Shown in pieces: positions 43,090 through 63,856 of a stretch of DNA of 64,000 nucleotides. The stretch is taken from the NCBI RefSeq assembly GCF_035594125.1, contig NC_087183.1, positions 9,444,868 to 9,508,867 on the forward strand, read 5' to 3'. Position 1 is the first letter of the stretch. Each line of letters begins with the position of its first letter. Made by a program: the position numbers and the translations under genes. This DNA comes from Scylla paramamosain (taxonomy: Eukaryota > Arthropoda > Malacostraca > Decapoda > Portunidae). The notes under the pieces are model-generated. The model saw only the letters and a list, made by a program, of their open reading frames with translations. It ran no database searches and was not told the DNA's origin.

Positions 43090-46000
43090 ACACACACAGA
43101 CACACACACACATTATATGTATATATTTTTTAGAATAATTCCAGCTTATATTTTGTTGCTAAACAAATATTATGCTGCTTACAATGACAATTAGCTTGCA
43201 TAGAAAAATATGCCTGCAAAAATTTCAACAGGACATCCATGGAACAATACACTATTGAAAATAAAGATATACAATTGGCAAACAATAATCATGGTCAGAT
43301 TTCCTTGGATGAAGCAATTTACAAAGAGCCATTCCCTGTCATCAGTATTGCTGCGTGGAATCCTCAGCTGCTGACCCACAGTAAGGAGACTAATTACAGC
43401 TTTATGAATCAGAAGGATTTCCACTTAAAGTAACCCTTGCAGACAGTATCTCACTTATGTACAAGGACACAAGTGCTTCAATTTCATGCAATTGATATCC
43501 TTAATTTCTAATTTATGCACCACTTCATTGTCACCAGCTTTCAAGAAAAGGACAATCATTTCCCAAGGTTTAGTTCCTAAACCTAATATTTTATCTCATA
43601 ATTATTACTGATCTGTTTGAAATGAAAATGGTTATCAATTGTGAAGCACTTGCAGCATTTTTTTTTTTTTTTGTGCTAAAAAATTATCATTCAAATTTAT
43701 AAATTCAAAGCTTTCATGAATGAAACAAGCACAAAGAAGAGTAACACATCTCAGATTTATGACTTTCCAATCTGACATCACTTCCCCTTGATGACCCAAG
43801 ACAGGACCACACTCCATCTCGACCAATTAATAACTAGACTCAGACTTCCATAACTGAGTCTGAACTAGAAATGCTTTGAGTGGAGATATCATATATCTGA
43901 GTATGTATCATATATAGAACTCATTATTTATAATAATTATGAACAATATAATTAAAGGAAAAGTTTTTTTGGACAGTTTCTTCTATAGATTTCATAATGT
44001 ACAATGTATTAAAGGTCTTTGAACATATAATGAGGAAGCATGACAGGCATATTCAAATTTATATTTTACATAACATAGGTAATCTGTATATGAATTTTAG
44101 ATGGAAGATATTTTTTCATAGTATGTATTTACATAAATGATAAAAAAACAAATAATTTCTATTTTATTTAATGTCTGCTCTATTCTAACAATATCTAGTT
44201 TATTTTAAAGCTTACTTTGTTGCTAAAACTTGCAGTTATGATTGCATAATTATAATCTTATCAGGTATCAAACTCAGTACTGTCAAAAATTTTGAACAAG
44301 TATGAAAAAAAGAAATTATGCTGTGGCATAATCCATATTGATGTTAACAGTGTAAATTTTTAGATGATAAATCAGATAAATATATCCTACTGATTTACAT
44401 ACAGACATGAATAAAAAAATGTGCAGGAGCAATGGTTAATACATGTCCTAGAGGGAGGTGATGCAGGATAGCTTTGAAGGACTTACATTGCATAGAAAAT
44501 TAACTTAGTTCATAGGTAAGAAAGAGCTTGATGCACACTAGCACTGGACACTCCCCAGTGATAAACACCAGACCCGCTGACCTGCCGACCAGCCACTGAT
44601 ACGGAGAACGATAAAAAGACCTGCTCTTTTATGTCTGAATCAAGATAATCTGAAAGTACAAACATCTCTAAGGGAAATGCTACTATTGTGTATCTCTGTT
44701 TGTTGTCTGACATCAGCTGTTAAGAGCCTGCTCCCTGGGCTGGGTAATGTCTGCTTCTAGTGCACCACTCACTTTTATTGGCTTATTAGAAAATCACAGA
44801 ATAATTACGAGACTGTAATGACTGTCTCAAATCTCACATTGTATTACATACAATGAGTTGATGAATATACAGCTATATATCACTGAATTACTGATGTATG
44901 AAAAAGCTAGTATGAGAATTATAAATGCAATATTCAATTATGCATGATGAACATCCTAAGGAAAATAAACCATCACATGAGCAGCAGTACTTATGTCTCA
45001 ACAAGTCTTAGCTCACAGCCACCTCACATGGCACAAGCATCATGAGCTAACAGTACTAGCATGGACTAATAGAACATCACCTGCACTACTTTGTGGAAAC
45101 AACTTTGCTATGATGACTTGTACCTACTATGTATGCTCTACAACCTTGATATAACAAACTAAGGCATCTCTGATACATTCATCCTAGCTTATCTTCTTAT
45201 TACTCTGGCCATCTGTTCACATTTGGAATGTTTTTTTTTCATTAATATACAAAATAAGAAATAAATAACAATTATAAGGGCAAACACTCCTGATAATGAC
45301 TGGTAGCATTTGACATTAATCTGAAGGTAAATACGTATGATGTAATATGAAGACAATTAAGTCTTGTCTTAGAATTACACATAACTTTAAGGGTTAGGCA
45401 TCAGTTTGTTAAGACTTACATTGAAATTTTGAGTTAAAACATCTGATTGTCTTCAAGAATTAAAATGTTGATGGTAGTTATGGGGAGTGTGGTAGTTTAG
45501 GTAGTAGCATGTCTGACTACACCCTACTCCATGTGCCGAGGCCCAGGAAGGGTGGCACTGCCAGCCCTGCGCCAGCGCTCATGACTGAGTACGGCACACC
45601 TTATGTTATGTTAGTTATGAGTTAGGATGAAAATATCAAAGACACCAAGACCTTTCTTGTTCAGTAGCACCACCACTGTCATGACAGCTATGTTCTTGCA
45701 GAACTGTTAGTGCTTGCAGGAATAGGGAACTTTATTTGTATATCATATCAACAACTCAAGTATTTATTGAGTTTCATCTACTTATGGGATGCATTTCATT
45801 ATCATTCTTTTATTTTGTATGAGGTCTAGAAATGGTATATCTGTGAAATTTTATTACAGAAAGAAAATCTGGAAAAAAAAAAAAACAAGAACTAAGAGAA
45901 GTTAAAAAAAAAAACACATAGGTAGTTACCTATAAAGTTGACAATGTATTAAATTTACCACATACAGAAAGAAAGGTTACATATAGCTCTGTCAATGAAA

Positions 46001-47390
46001 GTATTTTATTAAATTGCTATAATGCCTGTGTCTTTAGAATTTCATTTGTGTGCTTATGAGATATATCCCTTAGTACTGAACATATAAATAATTTCCCTTT
46101 TGCAATGCACTCTAAGTATGACACCACTTTCACTGATTCAGTAAGATGGACTACTTTTCAAAATATACTAAATAAAACTGCCTTTTCCTTTTGTACTGTT
46201 TTATATGAATTTTCCTTTTATGTAAACAATTCTTTTTAGAGAAAATCTGCATACCCTCTGAAGACAGCAGCCATTGACTTACTAAGGCTGTAACCTTCCA
46301 CAGTCACATCTTCCTCTTCTTTGTGCACCTACTTGTCCTTATTGCATGGTTAGTCAGGATCCTACCTGCTGCCTCTTTACCCTTATCATCTGTCTTCACC
46401 CACTTCTATCTCATCTACTGCTGGGAGGGAGGTATCGAGCGACCTCTTCCTGTTGAATTAAAGCCAAAGATTAGAATGTGAATCTTTCTTAATCAGTAAG
46501 GATCAGGCTTGTGGTTTCCTGATGCATGTATATGTGATGTAGCCAATGCGTAAAATACTACTCTGTTGATACATACATATATGATCATGTATTTTTGCCT
46601 ATTCTCTACATGCATCAAGGACCTTCACTACCATGATACAGACAATGCAAAATGCTTCTTAATATTTCCATATTTCTCTTAACAGATATACATCATGACA
46701 TATCCAGTCAAATAAACAATATCATCTTTACTTGATGCATTTGATGCAGGCTAATTTATACTGAAATCAAAACTAATCATAAAAGTAACTTATTATGATC
46801 AGCAATAAAGAAATATCTGGCAGCAAAGCTGAGCTTGAAGCAAACGCACAAAATATAATGAGGGACAGTGGGCAGCTTGAACAAACATAAGAAGCAACAA
46901 ACTCTGAGATGGCAAATATTATAAAACTTTGGGTGTCTTTGTGTCATAGGTTTATAGTATTTTTTTCTGATCTGTTAATATTTTCTGATGTGATGGATAA
47001 TTCTTGCCATGCAATATATTCTATATTTTGTTTATTGCAAAGTGTATGCATAGTTTCACCCATCATCTAATGAACAAATACATATTCAGAAACTGACAAA
47101 GATTCCTGTGGAAAAGAAAGACAAGAATGAAGTTGCTTGGTAATGAGCTTCTGAAAAGTAAAAGGTCTTGGAGGCAATCAGTGTGAGGGTGGATGTGGAT
47201 GTGTGTCAAGATTTACAAAAATGCAACACCAAAGTGGTGCACATCATATAAAGTATTTGTAAAATATTTACAAAAAAATATTTGTAAAATATCTAAATGT
47301 TCTGGATACATTATTGGCTTCTCAGTTAATAACATTCCTCTTACCAAATGTTTGTTTTGAGGTGGTCAGCTGATCAGCCTCTGTTCAAGA
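40816..47390. other. Intergenic, no gene recognised
   Basis: About 6.5 kb of AT-rich DNA between the 3' ends of the P450 (plus) and the kinase (minus). It contains an AC microsatellite at 43001-43112 and short A-runs. All open frames are under 90 codons and none shows a domain or splice pattern that I can support. Confidence 0.6.
43001..43112. repeat. AC microsatellite
   Basis: Long AC tract with a few G interruptions (CGCACAC, ACGTACAC). Confidence 0.95.
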
Positions 47391-47403
47391 ACTATACTTT
47401 ACT

Positions 47404-47409
47404 TTTATT
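47404..47409 (-). terminator. Candidate polyadenylation signal of the CaMKK gene
   Basis: AATAAA on the minus strand about 930 bp beyond the stop codon at 48342. The interval between would be the 3'UTR or contain a last exon. Confidence 0.35.
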
Positions 47410-48341
47410 TTGTAGCAAAATTAAGAAATTCCCATCCTCTAGGCCTCTGAGGTGGGATGCATGGGGAGGAGGAGGTGCACTGTTTATGGATGTGTCTGGT
47501 GTTGACATGTAAAGATAGAAAAACAGAAGACATTTGAGGAAATGTAATGAGATACAGAAAGTAACAGGAAGAAGTAAGAGTGGAAAGACAGTATAGTCTG
47601 TTATAGTCAGGTCAGACTGCTGCAAGTTTCATACAGCTTAATCAAGTTATGTAATTATGAGTAGTTTGATCTTTTGGAAATTCAATCTGGAAAATTATTG
47701 TTAGATACACTGAGCACAACCACAAACACAGCAATTATAGCCAGACTGAACAGATTTCTGATGTCAAAGAATGGTCCCAAAGTTCCAGTCTGTCTAGTCT
47801 GACTGCTGCATGGTGTCATGATGATCATGAAGAGATTACAGATAGGCTCACCACAAGAGGTCACAGACAGGATTGTGTATTAGAAGGAATGTAGGTCATT
47901 GGTCTGCTGTTATGCTTTTTGTTACATTGCAAAAAAATATATAAAAAGCAAATAAAATTCATGTCCAGGATTAAGGGCAGAGTTGATGTTGCTTGGCACT
48001 CACAACTGAAAAATACAAAGGATACATGATGCCACACTAGGACAGATCACAAAGGACTTACATTACTGTAATGAACATGCATCTTTCAAATCTTTCAAAT
48101 GGAAATCAATCAATAATATGATGTATCAGAAAAATATGCTTTAACATGCACAAGTTATTTAAGGCAGTTTCAGTCTTAAATTAACAATCACTGAGACATT
48201 GGTGTAGATTATATATCAGACACCACACAAAGACAAACTACAATAGCTTGGTCAATACTACACCACAAGGAGCAAGAGAGGCGTGCAGTGCAGGGCGTAG
48301 TGTGGAGGAGAGACGTAAGCTGCCTAGTACCACCACCACCA

Positions 48342-54905
<6,564 letters not shown>

Positions 54906-55134
54906 CTGGGAAAGAAAGGCACACATTAATAAACTTTACTCAGACACATAAAAGGAAAAGAAAAAGTGCAAGAGATAGAGAGAAAAAAAAAGTGAAAATA
55001 CCACTCATAAGAATATTTACCTAAAGACAAAATTCTGCTGCCAGAACACACAGATAACCTCAACACTCAAACTCATAAAAGGAAATCTCCAAAATGGCTC
55101 TAAGAAGGCTCTCTCATGCCCCACACAACACTAT

Positions 55135-55349
55135 GGCTCATATTCTTAAACAATTCTGGCTGTACCTTGATTACTTTTAAAAAGGTTGAAGTGATCCAGG
55201 TTTTTAAAGATGTTTTTATAGTCCTAGTCACAGATTAAAAACATTTCTTCATTACCAACATCAGAAATACTCTTAAGAACCTGGTTAATCATCTCTGCGT
55301 CCTTTGAAAACAGTCGTGGTGTGTGAGAGCAGTGTCTCTGCATCCAGCC
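55135..55349. mobile_element. MITE-like dispersed repeat, copy B
   Basis: It aligns with 57946-58150 along its length. Shared landmarks are CATATTCTTAAAC (against AGTATTCTGAAAC), a GTGTTTTCATGAC-like segment, CTTAAGAACCTGGTTAATCA (against CCTGAGAACCCGGCTACTCA), TCTCTGCGTCCTTTGAAAA, and GTCGTGGTG followed by GAGAGC. Confidence 0.65.
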
Positions 55350-56013
55350 CTATAACACCAGGCAAGAGAGGCAGAGGTGGCAGGTGAGATAAGAAAGAGG
55401 CAACAAACAGAATCACAAGGTGTCATTATGCAGTGTAATATCTGACTCCTTTGTTACGAGTATTTTGGCTTTAAGGGGGATATTATGCACTGATTCTATC
55501 TCACGTCAGGGGGGTAAAACATTTTTGGCCTCCATGTTGTCTAATATTGAGGGTGAGGCAGGCAGGGGACTGAGGGAGAAGTGTCAAGAAATGAGGAAGG
55601 AAGGGGTGTTGTGAGGGAGGGGAGAGGAGACAACTTAAGGGAGAAGCATAGAAAGGTCAAGGATAAACAGGAGAGGTGATCGTGGGAGGGAAACAGAAGG
55701 AAAGGAAGGAAAGTAGGAGTTTCATGGAAGAGAAAAGGAAAGAAAGGTTAAAGGAGAGGGTATAGGGGCATGAAAGGTTCAAGGACAGGTGAAGGGAGGG
55801 GAGAAGCGATCATGGGAAGAGGGCAGGGAATGGAAGAAGTGAAACTAGACCAGGAAGTGAAGTATGGAAGGAAGTATGCAAAAAAAGATTGGGACACAAG
55901 GGAATAAGCAGGTGAAAATGAACATGAGAAAAGGAAGTAAAGGAAAGAAGAAAAGGAAAGGAGAGGAGAGGAAGAGGAAACTGGGAGTGAGAAAAGAATA
56001 CAAGAAAAAAATT

Positions 56014-56127
<114 letters not shown>

Positions 56128-57945
56128 GAAAAAAGGAAAGAAAAGACGAGGCAGGAAGGAGATCAGAGGAAAGAAAAGAAGGAAAGCGAGGAGGGGAGGA
56201 GGGGATCAGGGAAAGAGGCAAGTAGGAAGGGGGGGGGGAACAAAGCTATGATAACCAATCACTGGATGAGACACTGCATTAATTATGTTGGAACCTCTGC
56301 AGCTTGTATTCATGACTACAGAATTCTGCCTTAAAAAAACTGTAACCTTAGGAGACACAGTAACCCAGTATCTAACCAGGTTTAACATTTCCCTTGACTC
56401 TCTTTCACTTTCATAACCTTTAACCTTCTCCTGCAAACAGTGTTCATCATCCAGGCTTTCAGTATTTGCCAATCTACATCACGGTTGGGATGGTACGGGG
56501 AGGCAAGGGGGTGAGGGACTAGTGTCAGTAGCCGCCATTAATCTTGCGGGGAATATATCCGAGGGTGGGAGGGTTTTGCTGGGTTTCATCCATATATTCC
56601 TGCCAGACCTCAGCTAACGGCTGGCAGGTTGTGGGAGGGATGAGTAACGAGTGGCTGCCTTTTCCTGTCTGCACATCCAAACATTTTCATTTCCATACTC
56701 TTCTAGGCTGCACCAGGAAAATACTTCATCACTTGTATAATTCTCGTGGTGAGAAAATGATGTGCTTTACAGCAGTGACTGATGTATATCGAAAGAGAAG
56801 CAGAGAATGAACTTTGCTCTGTGCACTAATTGTTTCAATGAAATTTGCATTCTATTTACATAAAAAGGATCTTGCCAAGCCCTGAAAACAAAAACAAGTG
56901 GAAAAAGTAGCTGAATGTTGCTCCCTGAAAAGAAGCGTTACAAAAGGGGAATGGTAAATTTAGTTAACGTATAAAAACATTTTTGTGCAAAGTCTAGGGG
57001 ACAGAATACACTGAAAGATAATATACCGCTTCACAAGAGTGCCGCAATGTCATTTTTATTACTTATCGTAAAACTAACCTATATTTTTTAAATTCTCTGT
57101 TTTTTCATGTATAGTGAAACTGAATTTAGCATTTTTTTTTTTTTTTTGCTTTATAATTTGATAATTCTTGGCCAATGAAATGACTATAGTAACTTGAAAC
57201 TCTGAGCCGAACACCCTCATTACCTGACACGTGCAGTTGCTGTCCTCACATCAACGTTATAAAGAAAAAAAATATTAATAACAAGTCCTACACATTACAC
57301 ACACTCCTCTCTTAATCCTCTCCAGAGAACACTACTTTGGCGAGGTGTCGGGGAGGGTCAGGGAACAAGAAAGAGTTTCAAAAACAAGTTTTAACTGTGA
57401 GCTTTTGCTAATTAATGCGTGGTTTTACTTATGCATTGTGAGTGAGTCTGGCGTGGCGGTGACATTTGACTGAGTGCAAGGGAAAGCTTCAGAGAAAACG
57501 AGGTAGACTGCTGGACTTGTATTTATTAATTTATTCCTAAGCTGTTTTGCATTTTTATTCTTCAGCTGTTTTACATTTAGTTTTTTTTTCTTTTTACATA
57601 TATTTTAAATGTTCTGAGCGAATATGGGGTCCTATACATAAAAAAAAAGACAAAAGAAAAATACAACTCTTTTCCAACGTAATTTATTGCGAAGAGTTCA
57701 AATTCTATATTTCGTATTAAGTTTTGTTCCTAGGACAGAAAAGAGCATGGTTAATTACGCGGCCACCCACGGGAAAGAGGTTTAATTATAAAGAAATATG
57801 TTTTATGTTAGGTTAGGGTTAGGCTGGGAGGAGGAGGCAGGCTGGAGGAATCAAGTTAAGGCCTGCTGAGAGCCTGGGGAGGAGGTGCAGAGTGCCATCT
57901 CTGAGCACGTCTCCCCAAACCCCGTGACGCACCATGCTAGCCTGT

Positions 57946-58150
57946 CCAGTATTCTGAAACACGTTTGCCAGCACAAAAGGCTCAAATTGAAGCTGTACGG
58001 CTTTTTAAGGGTGTTTTCATGACTTTAGTAACATATCAGCAGGATTTCTACATTATTAACGGGAGAAACACTCCTGAGAACCCGGCTACTCATCTCTGTG
58101 ACTTTTGAAAATGGTCGTGGTGAGAGAGCAAAGCGTTTCTGAATAAGGGC
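57946..58150. mobile_element. MITE-like dispersed repeat, copy A
   Basis: Best preserved of three copies. The start reads CCAGTATTCTGAAACACG and the reverse complement of the end reads CCCTTATTCAGAAACGCT, which are terminal inverted repeats with about 13 of 17 matches. No coding capacity. These features fit a miniature inverted-repeat element; target-site duplication is not obvious. Confidence 0.65.
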
Positions 58151-58707
58151 TCCGACCAATATCTCAGCGATGCCCGGATGCCGCTGGTCTGGCTATGGCT
58201 ATGGCTGCTTGCCGCTCACCGCCAGGAAATCCAGGCAAACAATATACGAGGGTGCACTGCAGGGTCCCATCCGCACTTCCACAGCCCTAACTTCGGACTC
58301 CGGGCGCCAGAGTATTCATTTAATATCAGGACTGGCGGCAGAAAAATAAAATGGAAAAAAAGACTGACATTATTAACTCGATGACACACCTTTACTTTCC
58401 TTTACTGTCTCTTATTTTCTCGTGCTTACACTCTTGCGTTTATTATCTGTTAATATTTAAACTTTTTTGTCTCGTTTGTTCGTGACTCAACTCCTCTGTG
58501 TCTTATATTATATTGTTTTAACTCTTCTGTATGTTATTTGCTCGTGTCGATCCTCTTATATCCCTCATTTGCTATTGTTTAAACACTCTTGTCTCTCATT
58601 TGCTGTTTAAACTCTTTTACGTCTCCGCTGATAAAATTCACGAGTGTTCTTCAAGGTTCTTCAAGGCGTGTTTGAATAACCTACATGTCTACACAGTAAA
58701 CGGAAAG

Positions 58708-58709
<2 letters not shown>

Positions 58710-58796
<87 letters not shown>
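58710..58796. repeat. AC microsatellite
   Basis: Uninterrupted AC tract of about 85 bp. Confidence 0.95.
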
Positions 58797-58799
<3 letters not shown>

Positions 58800-58965
58800 C
58801 CTATATGTGTTTAAATTACAGAGTAAACAGAATATCTCTGTATTCACGAGACTTTTATGCCAAACGTATCTAAATTAACTGCCAAACCGGCGAAAGAAAA
58901 AGGCGTTAGAAAACCCGTTCCTTACACGACATGTTTCACTTTGGCAGCTGACAAGATAGTAAAGG

Positions 58966-59290
<325 letters not shown>

Positions 59291-61155
59291 AAACATTGCG
59301 AGCAGAACGGCAGGAACGAGATGAAAGGGGGAAGTAAGCTTGAGTGATTCTTGTCAGACTCTCATCACTTGGTCTACAAATAAACTAAAGCTTGTTAGGT
59401 ACGTGACTACCTATATTATGAAGGCCAATTTTTGGAGATGTAACCCTGTGGAATCGTATGTATCCGTGTTATTAATTTATTGTTATTTTATTTGTTTATT
59501 AATCTATCTATTTTTTTGTTATGAATTGTATCGTGCACAGGTGAGCGGCTTGCCAACAAATTACCTATCTATCTAATCATTCATCTTTATTGAATTATTA
59601 ACTTATTCCTGTTTCCATCTATGTATCTAGCTGTCTATCTATCTAGTTATCTGTCTGCTTGTCTATCTATCTATCTATCTATCTATCTATTTATCTATCC
59701 ATGTTTATTAAGTTCCCTGTTGTAATCATATTCAACAACAGATAAAAAAAAAAGACAGACAAAATATAACGAACTCTGAAATTTCTACTGGATAAGTGTT
59801 GGGAGGAATTAATGGAAAAAAATAAATAAATAAATGAGGGAGGAACAGGGAATTCTTGCAAGGAATGTGCGAGAGAAATTTAGTGGCATAAAAGTGAAGA
59901 TTGGGAGAAGGTGGAGAGAGCGATATTGAAGGAGGATGGAGCATGGAAGTTGAGGGGAAGATGATGGTGGTGGGGTGGTGGTGTTGCTGGTGGTGGACAA
60001 AGAAAGTGGTGCTAAGACTCTTCCACTTATTTTCTTATTTATTTATTTATTTTCTTTATTCCCAAGGTCTATAAAACAATACATCAATAATCAATAGCGT
60101 TCCAATATTCACATAAATCCACGCAGCCAACGCGTTACACATGCATATATTCAAAAGAGTATCTGACGCAATAAAGAAAGAATAAAATGAGTGATAAAGG
60201 TGTTGGAAAATAAGTATTCTTTATCTAAAAACTAATTTCCTCTCACTTGGCTTTCTCTCCTTCATTTTATCTTTTTAAAATTAAGTGTATTTTTTTCTAG
60301 TTAAATCCTCCAATTACTATTATTCATGTCTCTGGTGTTTCGAAGTTAAAAGTGACTCGGATCTTTAACTTGGGAATACTCAATTAACATACACACAAGC
60401 TCTCACAAATCTTTAAAAAAATTCTTAAACTTCATAAGGCAACATTAACTTCCCTAAAACATCCTTCACTCTAACTTTCCTTTGGCTCTTTCAAACTAAA
60501 AAATGTCCTTCATATCAACTGTCCTCCTTTTCTGGGCTTCCTTCCCCTCTCCTCCGTTTCTCCTTTTTCTCCTTCGTACCTCCATCCTTGCCAATCCCTC
60601 CATTACTGTCGCTCCTTCTTCTTCCGTCTCTCCTCATTCCTCCTTCGTACCTCCATCATGGACTCTTCCTGAATTCCTAACTGTCCCTTCCTTCCTCCCT
60701 CCTTCTCCCGTCTCTCCTTTACGACTCACCTCCACCCTCGGCTTTTCTCCCCACTTCTGTCCTTTCTTCTTCCTTCGTCTTGGTGTCTCTCCTTTTTTTC
60801 TCCCTTACTTCCTTCCTTACTCTTCATCTGCCCCTTCCTTCATCTCTCCTTCCCATCTACATACCTCCTCGATTCTCCCTTCACTACAGTCCCTCCATTT
60901 TTCCTCCTCCATATCTCCAGCCTGGGCCCTTCCTCCCTTCCTCCCTAGTTTATTATTTCGCTCCCTTCTCCCTCCGTCCCTCCAATAAGCCGCTCATTCC
61001 GCATTCCATCCGCTAAACCCTTTTCGCTTAATGAAGGTGTTTTGGGGAGAATGAACCAACGTATATAGCAGTAATTCCCCAGGGTTACCTCGGCTGGTAC
61101 AGGTGTAATGTTAATTTTGACCCCAGGTAAGAGATGCGGACAGGTACATGGGTAG

Positions 61156-61157
<2 letters not shown>

Positions 61158-61194
<37 letters not shown>
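61158..61194. repeat. AC microsatellite
   Basis: Short AC tract next to GCAGGCTAGC. Confidence 0.9.
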
Positions 61195-61197
<3 letters not shown>

Positions 61198-61341
61198 GGC
61201 TAGCGGTCTTACCTGCCTTGATTAATTAATAAATGGGATACACCTGAGCGTAGGAACGGGGATTAGAGAGTGACATTAGGGAAAGGCTTAAAGGTAAGTG
61301 GTTCTTGATTCCTGTGATGTAACACGCTTGATAATATACGC

Positions 61342-61343
<2 letters not shown>

Positions 61344-61428
<85 letters not shown>

Positions 61429-61493
61429 GGCTCAAGGACAGAACACTTTAAATGGATCATGAAGCCTCCACAGTCCAAATTTCCATACAAGTG

Positions 61494-61577
<84 letters not shown>

Positions 61578-61596
61578 GCGGAGGAGGTAATAGGGG

Positions 61597-61682
<86 letters not shown>

Positions 61683-61703
61683 CGAAATAGATCTCTCACC
61701 TAC

Positions 61704-61783
<80 letters not shown>

Positions 61784-62138
61784 TCTCACTTGCGTACTTC
61801 CCCTCGCGCTCTCACTCTCACCAGCAGCCACACAATCTCTCCCTGACACTCTCCGGTACATGTCACTCTCCTACTCTCCCCCCTTCCCCCCAGTACTCCC
61901 TCAGGGTCCCACGCACGTGTCCCTTCTCTGAGGAGGAGGAGGAGGAGGAGGAGGAGGAGGAGGAGGAGGAGGAGGAGGAGGAGGAGGAGGAGGAGGAGGA
62001 GGAGATTTACGAGGTTCATTTCTCCCCAGGCAATTTTTTGTTTTCATTTTCTTCAACTGTATTGGTTTATTCAAGTCTTCCGTTAATCTACGTTTTCTTT
62101 GATTTCACCGCTGCGTCTCCCTTCCATGAAATAACTCG

Positions 62139-62228
<90 letters not shown>

Positions 62229-62421
62229 TATATTATTATGGATTTTCTCAGACTTGTATACTTTGATCACCATATTTCCCTTCCTTGAACTATTGACAAG
62301 GCGGAAAGAGAGGCATAAAAATACCTCTTCCTTGAATTTCATTGCTTCCTACTTTCCCAGGGACTTCTACCAATGTTTATTTTTATTTTCTACATTTTCT
62401 CTCCTTAAACTAGCTCTGAAG

Positions 62422-62509
<88 letters not shown>
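61344..62509. repeat. Cluster of alternating CT, GA and GAG microsatellites
   Basis: In about 1.2 kb there are CT tracts at about 61344-61425, 61496-61574 and 61708-61780. GA tracts lie at 61601-61679, 62143-62225 and 62425-62508, with a GAG triplet tract at 61929-62003. The long open frame at 61780-62580 is an artefact of these tracts (poly-Glu and Arg-Glu). Confidence 0.95.
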
Positions 62510-62513
<4 letters not shown>

Positions 62514-62579
62514 TACCACTTTCTCCTTTCAGTTTACCTTGCTTTTCACTTCCTCTTATCTAATGTCTATGTTCGTTTA

Positions 62580-63000
62580 AATTTTTTCCTTAGTCTTACT
62601 CTTAAATTACGATGCTTTTCTCCATTTTCTTTTTTTTTCCTTTTTATGTTCAACTCTTTTCTATTTTCTCATCTCTTCTGTCTACCTTCGTATTAATTTC
62701 TCCCTTACACTATATTTTTTTTCAATTATGTTGCTTTTTTTTTCCACTTTTCATGTCTTTTATCTACCTACATTCACTTCAATTTGTCCCACGTGCTACA
62801 AACCTCGAAGTTATACGCGAAAGAAAACGATACACGTGTTCCTACGCTGGAGTTTTGGTATCTCCATGCACTGAGGTTTATTTACGTAATATTCAGGCTC
62901 ACCTATTTCCCGCCGGAACGAAAAGAGAAGGTGTGTTCGACGCAGCGTGATTTACTCTGTATACATGATGAAACTGAAATTAATTTAATAATGTTGTTGA
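62580..63000. other. Unique DNA, no gene recognised
   Basis: T-rich sequence without recognisable exons, between the GA cluster and the CTGR array. Confidence 0.5.
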
Positions 63001-63320
63001 CGTGAACTGGCTGGGTGGCTGGGTGGGTGGGTTGACTAGCTGGGTGGGTGGGTGGGAGGGGTGACTAACTGGCTGTCTGGCTAGGTGACTCATTTACTGA
63101 CTGACTAGTTGACTGATTGGCTAGCTGTTTAGTTAGTTGGTTGACTGACTGACTGATTGACTGACTGACTGACTGATTGACTGACTGGTTGGATGACTGA
63201 CGACTGGCTGGCTGATTCATTAGTTAGCTGGATGACTGACTGACTGACAGGCTGGCTGGCGAGTTGGGTGACTGACTCGTTGGATGACTGGGTGGCTGGT
63301 GACTAACTTGCTGACTCCCA
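63001..63320. repeat. Degenerate CTGG/CTGA tetranucleotide array
   Basis: About 300 bp of TGACTGAC, GGCTGGGTGG and related units with many substitutions, an old cryptically simple tetranucleotide repeat. Confidence 0.85.
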
Positions 63321-63774
63321 AAACATGACCCGCGTGTCTTGCACCATATGACAAGGCATCGGTAGGAGGTTATTGAGTGTTCGGTGCCTCTGACTCTCGT
63401 ACATCCCGGTAAAGGGGGACATGAAAAACAGTGCGGATGGCACCGTTTGTGAGGGAGTGAGTGAGCGAGGTCCGTGGAGGCTGGGAGAGGGAAGGGAGGG
63501 GTGGCAGAAGGGAGGGAGGTGGTTGGAGTATCAGAGGGGGAGGAGAGGGAGGGGCAAGAGGCACATCCCAGCTACCAACAGACGCAGGAATCAATAGTTG
63601 CCTTAAACAAGCAGTTCCCGTTCACAATGCCAGGCTGTCCCGCGCCCCAGGGATACTGCCGCCCTGGGTATTAACCTCAGGTGAGTAGCTTTTTCACTGG
63701 GCTCCAGGTGAGCAGGTGAGCCTCCCGCAGCGCCGTCCTCGCCTGACCTGCCTATGCCCCTCTGTTACGGAAAC

Positions 63775-63778
<4 letters not shown>

Positions 63779-63853
<75 letters not shown>
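63779..63853. repeat. CT microsatellite
   Basis: Uninterrupted CT tract near the right edge. The surrounding CG-richer DNA at 63430-63760 has no exon I can support. Confidence 0.95.

Positions 63854-63856
<3 letters not shown>

Noticed and set aside
43239..43433. Plus-strand 64-codon frame with non-repetitive sequence
   Set aside because: Looked possibly coding by composition but has no recognisable family and no splice partners.
44510..44713. Minus-strand 67-codon frame with non-repetitive sequence
   Set aside because: No domain, no convincing flanking splice sites, and no neighbouring exons that join in phase.
58178..58384. Short frame with a hydrophobic, signal-peptide-like start
   Set aside because: It overlaps the tail region of the MITE-like repeat, lacks a recognisable mature domain, and has no supporting splice sites. 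Chance is likely.
61780..62580. 266-codon open frame, the longest in the window
   Set aside because: Made almost wholly of poly-Glu and Arg-Glu from GAG and GA tracts joined by T-rich DNA.
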